Counted from the first letter of the stretch, positions 34,885 through 44,647 are shown. The stretch is DNA of 64,000 nt from Cichorium intybus (GCA_023525715.1 CM042016.1:81079382-81143381), one strand, 5' to 3'. A program made the numbers and translations. The notes: a model not told the origin generated them from the sequence alone.

Positions 34885-35263
34885 ATAACAATGATATCAA
34901 TCAAACAATAAGAACACAAGGAGATTCAACTTTAATGCACTCTTTGATTAACAAAGACTAGTATATAAGTTTGTGATTGCCAAGAACACTCAATAATTTC
35001 TCTCTCTAGCTTAGCACACTTTCCAAGGCAATCAACCCTTACAAATGATGTCATAAAGACCTTAAATACTCTAGACTTAATGACCTAGGCCCATGGGAAC
35101 CGATCCACTAGCCCAAACAAGGCGTGGACCAAGGACCAAAAACCGAACAACCCTTGGTTGTTCGGCCCCACCGATTTTACAAGTAAAACCCAAAATTAAT
35201 ATCTTTTAGAATTTTAGTCCTAATAAATAAAATATTAAACAAAACTAAAATTAATTCCCAACA
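34885..35263 (-). repeat. Element E 5' LTR (inner end deleted)
   Basis: On minus it starts TGTTGGGAATTAATTTTAG and is related to the D LTR throughout. The inner end is deleted together with the PBS. It retains the palindrome CCGAACAACC-CTT-GGTTGTTCGG (35143-35165); the arms equal those of D while the loop differs. It abuts G pol at 35264. Confidence 0.88.
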
Positions 35264-36564
35264 AAACCGATAGCTCGAGCACCCTATCGGTTTGCGCCGT
35301 CAGAGATGGAGGAATTAAAGAAACAATTAGAAGAGCTTTTAGATCACAGTTTTATTCATCCGAGTTCGTCTCCGTGGGGTGCTCCGATTTTATTTGTGAG
35401 AAAGAAAGACGGTTCCATGCATATGTGTATATATTATCGCGAGTTGAACAAGATTACGGTGAAAAATCGTTATCCTCTACCGAGAATTGATGATCTATTC
35501 GATCAATTAGAAGGAGCGGTATATTTTTCGAAGATTGACTTGAGGTCGGCATACCATCAGTTAAGAGTAAGAGAATCTGACGTCCCGAAAACAGCATTTC
35601 GCACCCGATAAGGTATGAGTTTTTAGTAATGTCGTTTGGTCTGACGAATGCCCCGGCGGCCTTTATGGATTTGATGAACCGAGCTTGTCATCCCTTTTTG
35701 GATAAGTTCGTAATAGCGTTCATTGATGATATTCTGATTTATTGCAAGAGTTATAAATAGCACTTGAAATTAATCCTTGATCTTCTTCGCAAAGAGAAGT
35801 TGTATGCAAAATTCTCAAAATGCGGATTTTGGTTTCAAGAGATTCAATTTCTTGGTCATGTGATAAACCGAGAAGGCGTTAAAGTAGATCCTGCCAAGAT
35901 AGAAGAGGTTATGAGTTGGGCACCACCCAAGAGTCCGACTGAGGTTCAGAGCTTCTTGGGATTAGCCGAATACTATAGGCGGTTTGTTGAGAAATTTTCG
36001 AGCATTGCATTGCCTTTAACGAAGCTAACCAGAAAGACAGAGAAGTTCATCTGGACCGAAGTACAACAAGAAGCCTTTGAGAGATTGAGGCGTGCATTAT
36101 GTGAAGCCCTGGTGTTGGCATTGCCTCAAGGTGGACAAGACTTTGTTTTTTTTACCGATGCTTCACAAATTGGTCTTGGATGTGTACTAATGCATAGGGG
36201 GCAAGTGATTGCGTATGCATCTCGACAACTGAAGTCTCATGAGCAAGCATATCCTGTGCATGATTTGGAGTTAGCCGCAATTGTTTTTGCATTGAAGATT
36301 TGGCGACATTATCTTTATGGTGTGAAGTTCCAGGTGTATTTAGATCATAAGAGTCTAAAGTATCTGTTTGATAAAAAAGAATTGAATATGAGACATCGAA
36401 GATGGATGGATCTTTTGAAAGACTATGATTGTCAAATACATTACCATCCTGGTAAAGAAAATGTAGTACCAGACACGTTAAGTCGAAAAGAACCATCTAT
36501 TCGAGTCGTTTCAACTCGAATGGGAGTGGTTAGTAAATTACCTGAAATGATTCAACGTGCCTAG
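35264..36564 (+). pseudogene. Element G reverse transcriptase and RNase H
   Basis: 35264-35611 reads 'KPIARAPYRFAPSEMEELKKQLEELLDHSFIHPS' and 'MCIYYRELNKITVKNRYPLPRIDDLFDQL'. A stop and frame change occur near 35609. The second frame has 'FGLTNAPAAFMDLMNRA' and catalytic 'AFIDDILIYCKS', then a small deletion near 35757. 35764-36564 has 'FLGHVINREGVKVDPAKIEEV', the RNase H 'FFTDASQIGLGCVLMH', 'PVHDLELAAIVFALKIWRHYL', 'LDHKSLKYLF' and 'VVPDTLSRK'. A TAG at 36562-36564 ends this stretch. Confidence 0.88.
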
Positions 36565-37392
36565 AGAGAAGCCAATGACATGAAGAGTGAGAGAATGGTT
36601 GGCTATATATATAACCTAGTTGAAAATGCACAAGGAGTGAAGACTTTTCAGGGACGAGTGAGGGTCCCAAGGCACGGAGAAATGAGAAAGTTGTTACTTG
36701 AAGATGCTCATTATACACGGTATTCAATCCATCCAGGTAGTACAAAGATGTATAGAAGTCTAAAGCTGTTTTACTGGTGGCCGGGAATGAAACGTGATGT
36801 TGGGAGATATCTGGAGAAGTGTCTGACTAGTTTACAAGTCAAGGCAAATCATCAGAGACCATATGGATCAGTGCAGCCACTACCGGTACCGATGAAAAAG
36901 TGGGATGAGATTTTTATGGACTTTATTACCAAGTTACCTCGAACTCCGCGAGGGTTCAATTCTATATGGGTGATTGCTGATAGGCTTACCAAGTCAGCAC
37001 AGTTCATTCTTATACGAGAAGATTATCAAGCGTCCAAACTAGCAGAGATTTATATTAGAGAAGTGATGATATTGCACGGGGTGCCCACCTCGATAGTCTC
37101 CGATCGTGATAGTCGTTTTACTTCACATTTTTGGCAAAGTTTTCAAAAACACTTGGGAACCAAAGCCTTGATGAGTACGGCTTATCATTCACAAACTGAT
37201 AGGCAAACAGAGAGAACTATACAGACATTGAAAGATATGCTTAGAGCTTTAGTGATTGATTTTGGAGGTAGCTGGGACGATCATTTGCCTTTGGTTGAAT
37301 TTACATATAACAATTCATACCATTCCATCATCCAAATGGCACCCTTTGAGGCATTATATGGATCAATGTGTAGATCACCAACATGTTGGTGA
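36565..37392 (+). pseudogene. Element G integrase
   Basis: It contains the zinc-binding N-terminus (H-x-H 'HYTRYSIHPGSTKMYRSLKLFYWWPGM' and 'CLTSLQVKANHQRP', in which the second Cys of the HHCC is replaced by Ser). The core 'MDFITKLPRTPRGFNSIWVI' carries the first Asp, 'SIVSDRDSRFTSHFW' the second, and 'QTDRQTERTIQTLKDM' the Glu. A TGA follows at 37390-37392. The DDE residues are all present. Confidence 0.85.
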
Positions 37393-37998
37393 GAGGCGGG
37401 AGAAAAGACATTAGCAGGTCCTGAAATAATAATAGAGACTGAAGCAAAGATTAAAACAATTCGTGAATACATGAGAGTTGCTCAGCAGCGTCAAAAGCAG
37501 TATGCCGATAAACAAAGGAAACCACTAGAATTTCAAATTGGAGACATGGTAATGTTAACAGTGTCTCCATGGAAAGGGATTATCCGATTTCGTAAGCGAG
37601 GCAAGTTGAGTCCAAGATTTATCGGACCTTTCCGTATAATACAACGAGTGGGAGCTGTAGCTTATAAACTCGAACTACCTGACGAATTACGAGGAATTCG
37701 TAACGTGTTTCATATATCACATCTTCGTAAGACTTTATATGACGAGTTTGCACGAATTTTCTTGGCGGAGGTCCAATTAGATAAGAAGCTACAATATCAA
37801 GAACAATCAGAGAAAATTTTAGATAGAAATATCAAAAAGTTGCGGAATAAAGAGATCGGGATCGTGAAAGTACAATGGAGACACCACCGAGTCACAGATG
37901 TCACATGGGAACCCGAGGAAGAGATGCGATCTAAATACCCTCTTTTATTTCAAGAGATTCTGAGGACGGAATCTTTTGAAGGGGGAGATAACAAATAA
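37393..37998 (+). CDS. Element G integrase C-terminus with chromodomain-like tail
   Basis: Same frame as the integrase core. 'KQYADKQRKPLEFQIGDMVML' and 'GKLSPRFIGPFRIIQRVGAVAYKLELP' form the GPY/F module typical of chromovirus integrases. 'IRNVFHISHLRKTL' follows, then a chromodomain-like region 'KILDRNIKKLRNKEIGIVKVQW', 'VTDVTWEPEEEMRSKYPLLF'. Chromodomains tether integration to heterochromatin marks in this group. The domain sits at the very C terminus, as in Tekay/Del. Confidence 0.88.
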   Translation, partial: EAGEKTLAGPEIIIETEAKIKTIREYMRVAQQRQKQYADKQRKPLEFQIGDMVMLTVSPWKGIIRFRKRGKLSPRFIGPFRIIQRVGAVAYKLELPDELRGIRNVFHISHLRKTLYDEFARIFLAEVQLDKKLQYQEQSEKILDRNIKKLRNKEIGIVKVQWRHHRVTDVTWEPEEEMRSKYPLLFQEILRTESFEGGDNK

Positions 37999-39675
37999 TG
38001 TCGTAATACTTTCGGTAAGTAAGTTTGAGTTATTCTTAGTATAATTAAGAATATCTAGGTTGTTATATGAGTTAGGATTATTAAACCAATTAAGAGAAGT
38101 TTAAACCTTTAAAAATGTCAAAAGAGGTTACACGGGTCGTGTTGGAGTCACACGACTCGTGTAGGAGGCCTTTTGGGACTATTTGGGCATCCAGTAACTT
38201 ACATGGATCGTGTTTTATAAACACGGGTCGTGTTCTAATTACAAATATCATCCAGTAACTTAGACGGGGTCATGTTTTATTAACACGGGTCGTGTTTTGC
38301 TGCAAACCCATTCCGAAAGCATCCTGTAAGTTACACGGGTCGTGTTACGCGTGCAGACCCACTTTTTAAAGTCGGGTTTTCTTCATTTTGGGGAAAAACC
38401 AATTCGCATAAACACTCTCAAAAACCCTAGAAACTTAATTCTAAACCTCTAAACTCAATTTTGAATCCCATAACTCAGGAACTGAAGTTAGAATTCAATA
38501 CCTTACGGTTAAAAGGTAATCTCCTATGTACTAGCTTCGAATTTCTTGTTGATTATTGTTGGGTTCGAGTTAGTTGTGGTTGATATGGATGAAAACCTTC
38601 AACTAGTGTGATTTGAGTAGATTTACTTTCAATTGAGCCAAGAGTTTTTATGGGAAAGCATAAAGGAGTCGAGTCTAACACCGTGAACATGTTCTTAGTC
38701 TCTAAACGAACGAGGGAGTTGTTTTTAGGGTTTTAAACCCTAGTTGCTATGTTTTGAAATTGATGTGATTTGTTGTATAAGATGTTATTAGGTTGTTGGC
38801 ATAAGCTTCTTTAGCTATGTATGTGATATTGATTGTATTTTGTGACCACTAAATGAGAAAAACCTGGAAATTTGGGGGCTGCGGTTTGATTGCAATTGTC
38901 ATCCACTGTTTGTGACCTTTGTTATCTATTGATTCCTTGGCTCGTTGAGTTAGATGTTATTGAGATTTCTTTTGATGTTTGAGATATGATATGTGGTGTA
39001 AATTTTTACAGCTAATACACATAGGAGGGAAGGAGATACACGAGGCACGAGTGGGTCACGAGCTGAGCAAACATCAGGTGGGTAGTTCTAATTCATTTTT
39101 ATGATTGGACGGTAATGTACTTGTGTTACTTGAAATTCTAATTGGTTGAGATAACCAGTTAGTACAAGTTATACTAGATTGAGAATTTCTTGTTATACAT
39201 ATGAGTATATAGTGTGAATGAACACGCTATTTGACTGAGATAGTCAAAGAGAATGAGGTCAATGAGTTTACATGTTAGTAGTGATTGAGTATTATAATAA
39301 TTGTTGGAAAATTAATGGTTGATTACAAAAACTTGGAAATTTTCTCACTGAGCTTAATTAGCTCATAAATATTATTTGTGTTGTATGTGTTATAGGTGAC
39401 AGGGGAAAGAAGGTTGTAAAGGGATAGATTGACTTGACTTAGGACTAGACTTTTGGGTTTTTGTGTGATCTATAAAACGCTATTTTGAAACTTGTGTATA
39501 GCTTTTGTACAAATGGTCTTTCGTAACCCGATTTTTGGGACATGTTTGTATAAATACTTGTTCTTTTGATAACTACTTGTGCGTCTGTTGCTTAACTTTG
39601 ATTAAACCATAAACCCTTGTGGCTATTTTGAGTAACAAGTTGGTGTATTTCGGAGATAAGAAACTAGGTGTTACA
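37999..39675 (+). repeat. Element G 3' LTR with ACACG-NNN-CGTGT motifs
   Basis: A 1677-bp LTR starting TGTCGTAATAC (decayed TGTAATAC) after the polypurine tract and ending GGTGTTACA. It resembles the F LTR in its own sense. Between about 38129 and 38352 it holds copies of ACACGGGTCGTGT. The first pair (near 38130 and 38150) and the second pair (near 38203 and 38223) are 20 bp apart start to start. No ORF. Confidence 0.85.
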
Positions 39676-40360
39676 TAAAGAGTGAACTCGCGGATCACGA
39701 TGAAGGAAGTGGGAGCCCTCCGATGCAGAAGACAAACCGGATTTGGGAGACGGAGAAGTCCGATTATGGTTACTCGAACTTGAAGGCACACTGAGGCCCA
39801 ATTTCGGATTAAAACCTCCTTTATTCTTAGATCGGCCGAATAGAGAAAGAGGTTCTCCCGGTTGTGAATTGGAAAGCCCAATTCGATTGAGGTAACGGTA
39901 GCGTAACTGAGACGCATTCCCCACTGATGGCCGTAACATTTCTTCGACATCTTTAGCGAGATACATAGCATTTAAATGTGTCCGATGTTGGTTAAGGCGG
40001 ACCCAACGTTTGACCTCCGATTTCAGCCTAGCCACAAAATAGCCAATCGATTGAGACTCGGGATGCTTCAGAACGGTGGGGAGGAGATATTTAAAATCGT
40101 CAATGTAATCATGAATTGAATCTGATTGTTGAATGGTCGCTAATTGTTCATATGGGTTTTGAATTTCTAACCCACTAAACATTTGTAAAAGTTCTTCTTG
40201 AAATTTCTTCCAAGAAATGAAATCGTTGAGTTGCGTCAAGATGGTGAACCAGTGTTAAGGGACACCCTCCATACTCAGCTGAGCTAGACGGAGACGAAAG
40301 TGAGGAGGTGTTTTGTGGATATCAAAATACAAAGAAACTTTCTAAATCCAGCCTTGAGGG
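39676..40360 (-). pseudogene. Element H gag, central and C-terminal part
   Basis: 40239-39664 gives 191 residues typical of gypsy retrotransposon Gag: 'FISWKKFQEELLQMFSGLEIQNPYEQLATIQQSDSIHDYIDDFKYLL', 'ESQSIGYFVARLKSEVKRWV', then a Ser/Pro-rich tail before the expected zinc-binding region, which is cut off by G at 39676. Upstream (40360-40240) the sequence reads 'GWI', a stop, 'KVSLYFDIHKTPPHFRLRLAQLSMEG', continuing the N-terminal piece beyond element I. Confidence 0.82.
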
Positions 40361-40615
40361 TGTTGGGACTCAAATGTTCTTTTATTCAGAACTCAAACTG
40401 AAATACAAGAAAGAACTTCTAACTCTCTAAAACACTCTCTATGTTTTTGTGGTGCTTAAAAAATGTTCCTAAAACCTCTATTTATAGTGATGGTAGTGTG
40501 CATAATTTCTACAATAGCTGCTAACTAACAATGAGTTCATATGTGAGATTCAACAAAGGGTGGTTGTGGTCGGTGGTGGCTGCAAGATTGTGTTTACACT
40601 GTGTTTACATTCACA
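40361..40615 (-). repeat. Element I 3' LTR
   Basis: On plus it starts TGTTGGGACTC and ends TTTACATTCACA. It is preceded, in element sense, by the polypurine tract AAGGGGGAGAA (plus 40616-40626). Confidence 0.92.
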
Positions 40616-40659
40616 TTCTCCCCCTTAAACCAAACTTGGCTTGAGATTCGTTACGCCGA

Positions 40660-41286
40660 TCATGTTGCGCATTTCATGCCATCCCCGGCTATAGAATAAT
40701 CGGCAAGTGCTTTGTCTTTATCTTTCTCAAGTTTCAATTTTGCATCCTTGGAACAAGTTGTTGGAATGCAATCTCTCACACTGAACTCCCCCGAAATCCT
40801 TTTAGCATAAGCCGTTTTCTTTAGTGACACGTCTTCCTTCTTTTGCATCACTTTACGAAAGTCGATACCTCGATTTTTGGAACGCTGGAGAAAACTGGCA
40901 GCTGCTTTTTCGGTCCAAGTCCATCTTTTTCGCTTACCAAAGAACACGTCTCGTCTTATCCGTGGCTTCCTTTTTCGTGTGTTGAAAAACTGGTGTCCTT
41001 TTTCACATTTTTCAACTTCAATATAAAATTCTTCCTCGCTCGGATCATCTAATTTCTTTAGATGTGAACCTAGAATTTTATCATGCTCCAAAAAACCATT
41101 AATTTTCATGGTATAATAATTGGCATACGGATGTCGTTGATGCCACAACCAACCAGGATCATCTTGGGATGATAAAAGACACATTTTTTGTCTCGTCCTT
41201 AAAAGTGTCTTATAGAGTCGGTTACGAGTTACTTTAAAAATTAAAGTATTACTATTGTCAAATACCTGTAAAATATCATCATCCAT
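40660..41286 (-). pseudogene. Element I pre-integrase plus fused remnants of the integrase end and polyprotein tail
   Basis: A 208-residue open frame. 'CLLSSQDDPGWLWHQRHPYANYYTMK' is the GAG-pre-integrase His motif. The following 'SHLKKLDD' and 'VEKCEKGHQF' are near the Cys pair, of which one Cys remains. The frame then jumps to a basic stretch ('RKRKPRIRRDVFFGKRKRWTWTEK') resembling the Copia integrase-RT linker. It ends with a lysine-rich tail that I do not recognise ('KLKLEKDKDKALADYSIAGDG'). Integrase core and RT are missing. The frame staying open across the deletion may be chance. Confidence 0.65.
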
Positions 41287-41292
41287 GTCGAC

Positions 41293-42463
41293 TCAATTCC
41301 CATCTTCGGTTAGTTGTCCAAGACTAATAATATTCTTTTTAAGTTTAGGAATGTAATATACCTCGTTAAGTAGTCTTTGATCTCCGTTTCCGTAATCAAA
41401 CAAGATCGTACCTTTTCCTTTGATGTCGATCTTTGACCCGTCTCCAAACCGCGTATAACTCGTCACGTTCTCGTCTAAATCATGGAACTTTGAACGATCT
41501 CCGGTCATATGATTGCTAGCACCGTTGTCAAGGTACCATTCCACGGAATCAACTTGACTTTCTTCGGATGTAGGAATATCGATGCTATTCTTCTCTTCTA
41601 GCGGCACCATATCTGGTGTATCTTCTTGCGAGATCGCCATCATTAAAATGGGCTCCTCATCTTCATTGGTTTGAGTGAGGTTCACCTCCTCACCTCGTTT
41701 CTTGTTTGGGCACTCCGATGCATAATGACCGTATTTCTCGCAAGTAAAACATTTTATTTTACTTTTGTCCTTTCGGGGACGATTGTAGTCATTCCGGTTT
41801 GCATCATACTCATGACCATCTCCTCGGCCATGCCCACGACCTCGACCGCGTCCTCGGCCTTGGCTTCCACTTTCCCTTGAAGTGTTTGACGAGTCTCCCT
41901 CGTGCGTTTGCTTAGACTGAGATGCCCACTTAGCATGTGTAAGCAATAAAGAAGGTCATTCTTCCCGTTCATCATACCCTCGAAGTCGCTCTTCGTGGGT
42001 CTTGAGGCGGCCTGCAACCTCTTCGACCATCATGTTTTTCATGTCTACAAATTGCTCGATAGATGTTACTATTTGTATAAATCGCATTGGGACGACACGA
42101 AGAAACTTCTTCACCACCGTATTCTCCTCGATCTTTTCACCGAGAGATCGAATACCGGTCACAATAGTATTCAATCTCATGGCGAAATCATCTATCGACT
42201 CACCATTTTTCATTCGGATCACCTCGAATTCACTTCTCAATGTTTGTACTTTATCCTCCTTTAACCGATCAGCTCCTATATGCATCATCTTAAGCGTTTC
42301 CCATACTTCTTTAGCCGTGTCCTTCTCGGCAAACATAAGAAGTACGTCCTTTGGAATCGCTTGGTAAATGGCTGCAAGCGCCATCCTATTTGTTCATTCA
42401 TCTACTCTTGCATTTTGAATTGCATCCCACACTCCTTATGCTTGCAAATTCACTCACATCTTT
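41293..42463 (-). pseudogene. Element I gag (main part) and protease
   Basis: 42384-41956 and 41946-41293 are two open frames. The first is a Copia Gag helical region ('MALAAIYQAIPKDVLLMFAEKDTAKEVWETLKMMHIGADRLKEDKVQTL', 'MVEEVAGRLKTHEERL'). The second has an Arg/Gly-rich stretch ('GRGRGRGRGHGRGDGHE'), the zinc knuckle CFTCEKYGHYASEC and the protease 'WYLDNGASNHMTGDRSKF'. The active-site triplet is Asp-Asn-Gly where Copia normally has Asp-Thr/Ser-Gly. A frameshift near 41950 separates the two frames. Confidence 0.85.
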
Positions 42464-42732
42464 TTTTTTTTTTTTGATAACCGAGGACCCCACCCGACCC
42501 ATCCTTTGGATGACCCTGATGAAGCAACCTCGGGGCCCACGTACACCTGGCAGCAGGGTGGTCCGGGTCAATCACCTACGGGGGTAGAGAGGTGGCCAGT
42601 GGCTATCCCCTGATTGAAACCTAACACTCCCTATGGGGAAAGGGAGGGAGTGGGATTAGAACTTGGAACCTCTTTATGGGGGAAGAGAAAGAGTCCAAAG
42701 CCTTATCCACTAGGCCATCAGGGTGATGGTTA
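42464..42732 (-). mobile_element. tRNA-derived SINE inside the element I gag
   Basis: A 269-bp insertion flanked by a perfect 18-bp target duplication AAATTCACTCACATCTTT (42446-42463 and 42733-42750). On minus it starts with a pol III promoter-like region: an A box in TGGCCTAGTGGATAAGGC and a B box-like GGTTCCAAGTTC about 40 bp downstream. It ends in a poly(A) tail (plus T-run to 42475). The body is GC-richer than its surroundings. Long target duplication, pol III boxes and A-tail together identify a SINE mobilised by LINE machinery. Confidence 0.92.
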
Positions 42733-42750
42733 AAATTCACTCACATCTTT

Positions 42751-42875
42751 ATAGCCCACACCGCGTAGTTCGTTTTCGTAAGCAACAGATAGTGTAACGT
42801 AACACTACTATCCCTCCCAGTCCTTTGAACACTTTCAATTTCGGGTTGAGAAAACGATGAACTTGGTGTGGTCAT
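42751..42875 (-). pseudogene. Element I gag, N-terminal end upstream of the SINE
   Basis: ATG at 42875 (minus) opens a frame with 'LLTKTNYAVWAIKM', the Copia Gag start motif ('NY..W'). It is cut by the SINE; the coding sequence resumes at 42445 with 'GVWDAIQNARVDE'. In-frame stops occur near the insertion site and before 42384. It is too short to stand out as a long ORF. Confidence 0.75.
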
Positions 42876-42912
42876 TCTTGGCATATATTATCTTGAGATT
42901 TTTCAAAAAATA

Positions 42913-43151
42913 TGGGGAGCTACGAGTAATTTATGAAAATTACAAGGGCCAAAATGTAATTTTCAGAACTTTAGGGGTTGGTTTGAAACTTTTAGAAGTA
43001 TAGGGGCTATTCTGAAGTTTTTCTGAAAAATAAGGACCATCCTGTAATGTTTTCAAAATTCAGGGACCAAAACGCAATTTTCTGAAACTTCATGTACCAA
43101 ATTGCAATTTTCTGAAACCTCAGGGGCCAAATTTCAATTTTTCAAAATCTG
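42913..43151 (-). repeat. 30-bp tandem repeats in the element I leader
   Basis: About eight imperfect copies of a 30-bp unit (plus consensus close to AGGGGCCAAATTGCAATTTT plus CTGAAACCTC) begin at about 42913, 42943, 42973, 43002, 43032, 43062, 43092 and 43122. They are followed by short GCTACAGT repeats to 43185. Non-coding. Confidence 0.85.
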
Positions 43152-43435
43152 CTACAGTGTCGCTACAGTACTGCTACAGTGTCGTCTTCTCCGGCAGACT
43201 CCGGCGCTACAATGTCGTCTTCTCCGGCGATTTGGTTTCTCCGGTCACTATTCTGGCGAATGTTTGACCGGCGATTTGAGGACGATCCGGGTGTTGAAAA
43301 ATTCTGAAAAATATATATTTGGAATCCTGAGAACGAGACATTTCCAATGGAGCTCTCGAAAATCGATTTTGAGACAGAAAAAGTTTGACCAAAAAACCAA
43401 GGGTGTTTAGAGAATTACCCCGGGAGCTTAACCAA

Positions 43436-43447
43436 GCTCTGATACCA
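43436..43447 (-). promoter_or_regulatory. Primer-binding site of element I
   Basis: Minus strand TGGTATCAGAGC, two bases inside the 5' LTR end. Matches initiator tRNA-Met. Confidence 0.9.
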
Positions 43448-43449
43448 CT

Positions 43450-43704
43450 TGTTGGAACTCAAATGTTCTTTTATTCAGAACTCAAACTGAAATACAAGAA
43501 AGAACTTCTAACTCTCTAAAACACTCTCTATGTTTTTGTGGTGCTTAACAAATGTTCCTAAAACCTCTATTTATAATGACGGTAGTGTGCAAAATTTCAA
43601 CAATAGCTGCTAACTAACAATGAGTTCATACGTGAGATTCAACAAAGGGTGGCTGTGGTCGGTGGTGGCTGCAAGTTTGTGTGTACATTGTGTTTACATT
43701 CACA
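43450..43704 (-). repeat. Element I 5' LTR
   Basis: On plus it starts TGTTGGAACTC and ends TTTACATTCACA. It differs from the 3' LTR at only a handful of positions by eye, so the insertion is recent. A TATA box TATAAATA on minus is at 43568-43575. Confidence 0.93.
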
Positions 43705-44064
43705 GAGGTTCAAACCCACTAAATTCAGGCAACTTGACCTTTTTGATTGCCCAAGGAAAACCCAAGTGAAGGTCACCAGAAGGAATAGTACCTGAACCAC
43801 CGCCATCGTCGCCAGAGCCCCCTCCACTCCCTAGAGGTGTGGAGTCACCCACAATTCGAGATCCAAAACTACCATCAAAAAGATCAAAGGAGGATTCTCT
43901 TGGGACTTCATCCACGCTAAAACCACCTGACGAAACTCCATGGATTCTTCTTTGTCAGACTCTAATGTTTTCTGGGATAACTTGACTTCAGCCATATCTG
44001 CTTGGAGACGTTGAATCTGCTCCTCATGATGTTCAAAACGAGACTGTTGAGCACGAGTTTCCAT
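43705..44064 (-). pseudogene. Element H gag, N-terminal part
   Basis: ATG at 44064 starts 'METRAQQSRFEHHEEQIQRLQADMAEVK', a coiled-coil-like start common in gypsy Gag. The frame shifts near 43915. Then comes a Gly/Ser/Asp-rich linker ('GSGGGSGDDGGGSG') and 'VKLPEFSGFEPL', the conserved entry to the Gag core. The core continues at 40360 beyond element I. Confidence 0.8.
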
Positions 44065-44120
44065 GAAGAAAAAAACTCTCAAGACAAAGAAAAAAATTGT
44101 AGGCCAAGGCATCATACCAA

Positions 44121-44243
44121 TGATGCAGATTTGGAAAAGTGCATGGTAATAGTAGAATGAGAATTTGTGATGTAATAATTAAATGGAATATTGAAAAAGA
44201 CATTGAATTGATACTAAGGAATGAGGCTTTCAATTAAACATTT
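44121..44243 (-). repeat. Element H 5' LTR fragment, left of J
   Basis: Plus TGATGCAG start (CA end in the H sense) next to the PBS-like site. It is cut at the CATTT target duplication of J and continues at 57925. Confidence 0.6.
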
Positions 44244-44647
44244 TGTTAAATAGTGAATTGGGAATTAAAACCCGTATGAATTGTAAACACGCGCGCCGCG
44301 GCCCATTAAGTGTCCGCGTCGCGTGGGCCGTGAACAGCTAGGGTACGGCTAGGGTTTCTTGTAAAGCCTATAAATATAAAGGTTGGTCATTAGGGTTTAG
44401 TGTCGTCGATGAAAAAGTCTGAAGTCAGTAGTTAGAAGAGGCCGATTTACTAGCAATCTAGATACTCTCTGTAACACATGTATTTAGCTCTGGAATAAAG
44501 AATACTCTCTCCTGCCCATGGACGTAGGTCATCTTGGACCGAACCACGTAAATCTCTGTGTCGATACTTTTTGTTTATATTTCCGCATTTATATTCTCGT
44601 TATTATTCCTGGACAATAGGCTATAGATTTAGGTATATTTCCTAACA
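44244..44647 (+). repeat. Element J 5' LTR
   Basis: TGTTAAATAG...TTTCCTAACA. A CpG-rich U3 block (CACGCGCGCCGCGGCCC and CCGCGTCGCGTGG, 44289-44322) and TATA box TATAAATA (44369-44376) precede a leader-like segment. The 3' LTR is nearly identical, lacking about 9 bp near 44268 and with TATA at 57641-57648. Confidence 0.94.

Larger units (their letters stand above)
18398..35263 (-). mobile_element. Element E: degenerate Ty1/Copia (same family as D), antisense in G, split by D
   Basis: Minus-strand order from the right is 5' LTR (about 34885-35263), leader (34076-34884), gag N-terminal half (34075-32436), the D insertion, gag C-terminal half (22839-21765), protease, integrase, RT and RNase H to 18398, where homology to D stops abruptly. 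The 3' LTR is missing. The right end abuts gypsy G coding sequence in frame (35264 onward), so E inserted into G pol. Predicted target duplication AAACC (35264-35268). Its genes resemble those of D closely but are far more broken. Relative to D it has also lost the LTR end and PBS. Confidence 0.88.
35264..39675 (+). mobile_element. Element G: Ty3/Gypsy chromovirus (Tekay/Del-like), 5' part lost left of E
   Basis: From the E junction the plus strand reads into the sequence just before RT and continues through RT, RNase H, integrase, a C-terminal chromodomain-like region, a polypurine tract (AAGGGGGAGATAA, 37979-37991) and a 3' LTR (37999-39675). RT before integrase defines Ty3/Gypsy. The five bases after the LTR (TAAAG, 39676-39680) are the predicted target duplication in the gag of element H. 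It is related to F but diverged. Confidence 0.88.
40361..43704 (-). mobile_element. Element I: internally deleted Ty1/Copia element (gag-protease only)
   Basis: A 3344-bp element with identical-length 255-bp LTRs (40361-40615 and 43450-43704), a PBS, a tandem-repeat leader, gag with a SINE insertion, protease, pre-integrase and a truncated tail. Core integrase, RT and most RNase H are deleted. Flanks are GAGGG (40356-40360) and GAGGT (43705-43709), a 5-bp target duplication with one mismatch. It inserted into the H gag. The size and content resemble the non-autonomous 'TR-GAG' class of plant elements. Confidence 0.9.
39660..44243 (-). mobile_element. Element H: Ty3/Gypsy remnant (gag and 5' LTR part), host of G, I and J
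   Basis: Pieces on minus are an LTR fragment (44243-44121, continuing beyond J at 57925), a PBS-like TGGTATGATGCC (44108-44119), gag N-terminal half (44064-43705), the I insertion, and gag continuation (40360-39676), where G inserted. The pol part would lie left of G and is not seen. It is the oldest layer of the right half. The site is a decayed match to the initiator tRNA-Met type. Confidence 0.75.

Noticed and set aside
42680..42732. tRNA gene on the minus strand
   Set aside because: The A and B box-like words are in a SINE head: no full cloverleaf or anticodon arm, and the element has a poly(A) tail and target duplication.
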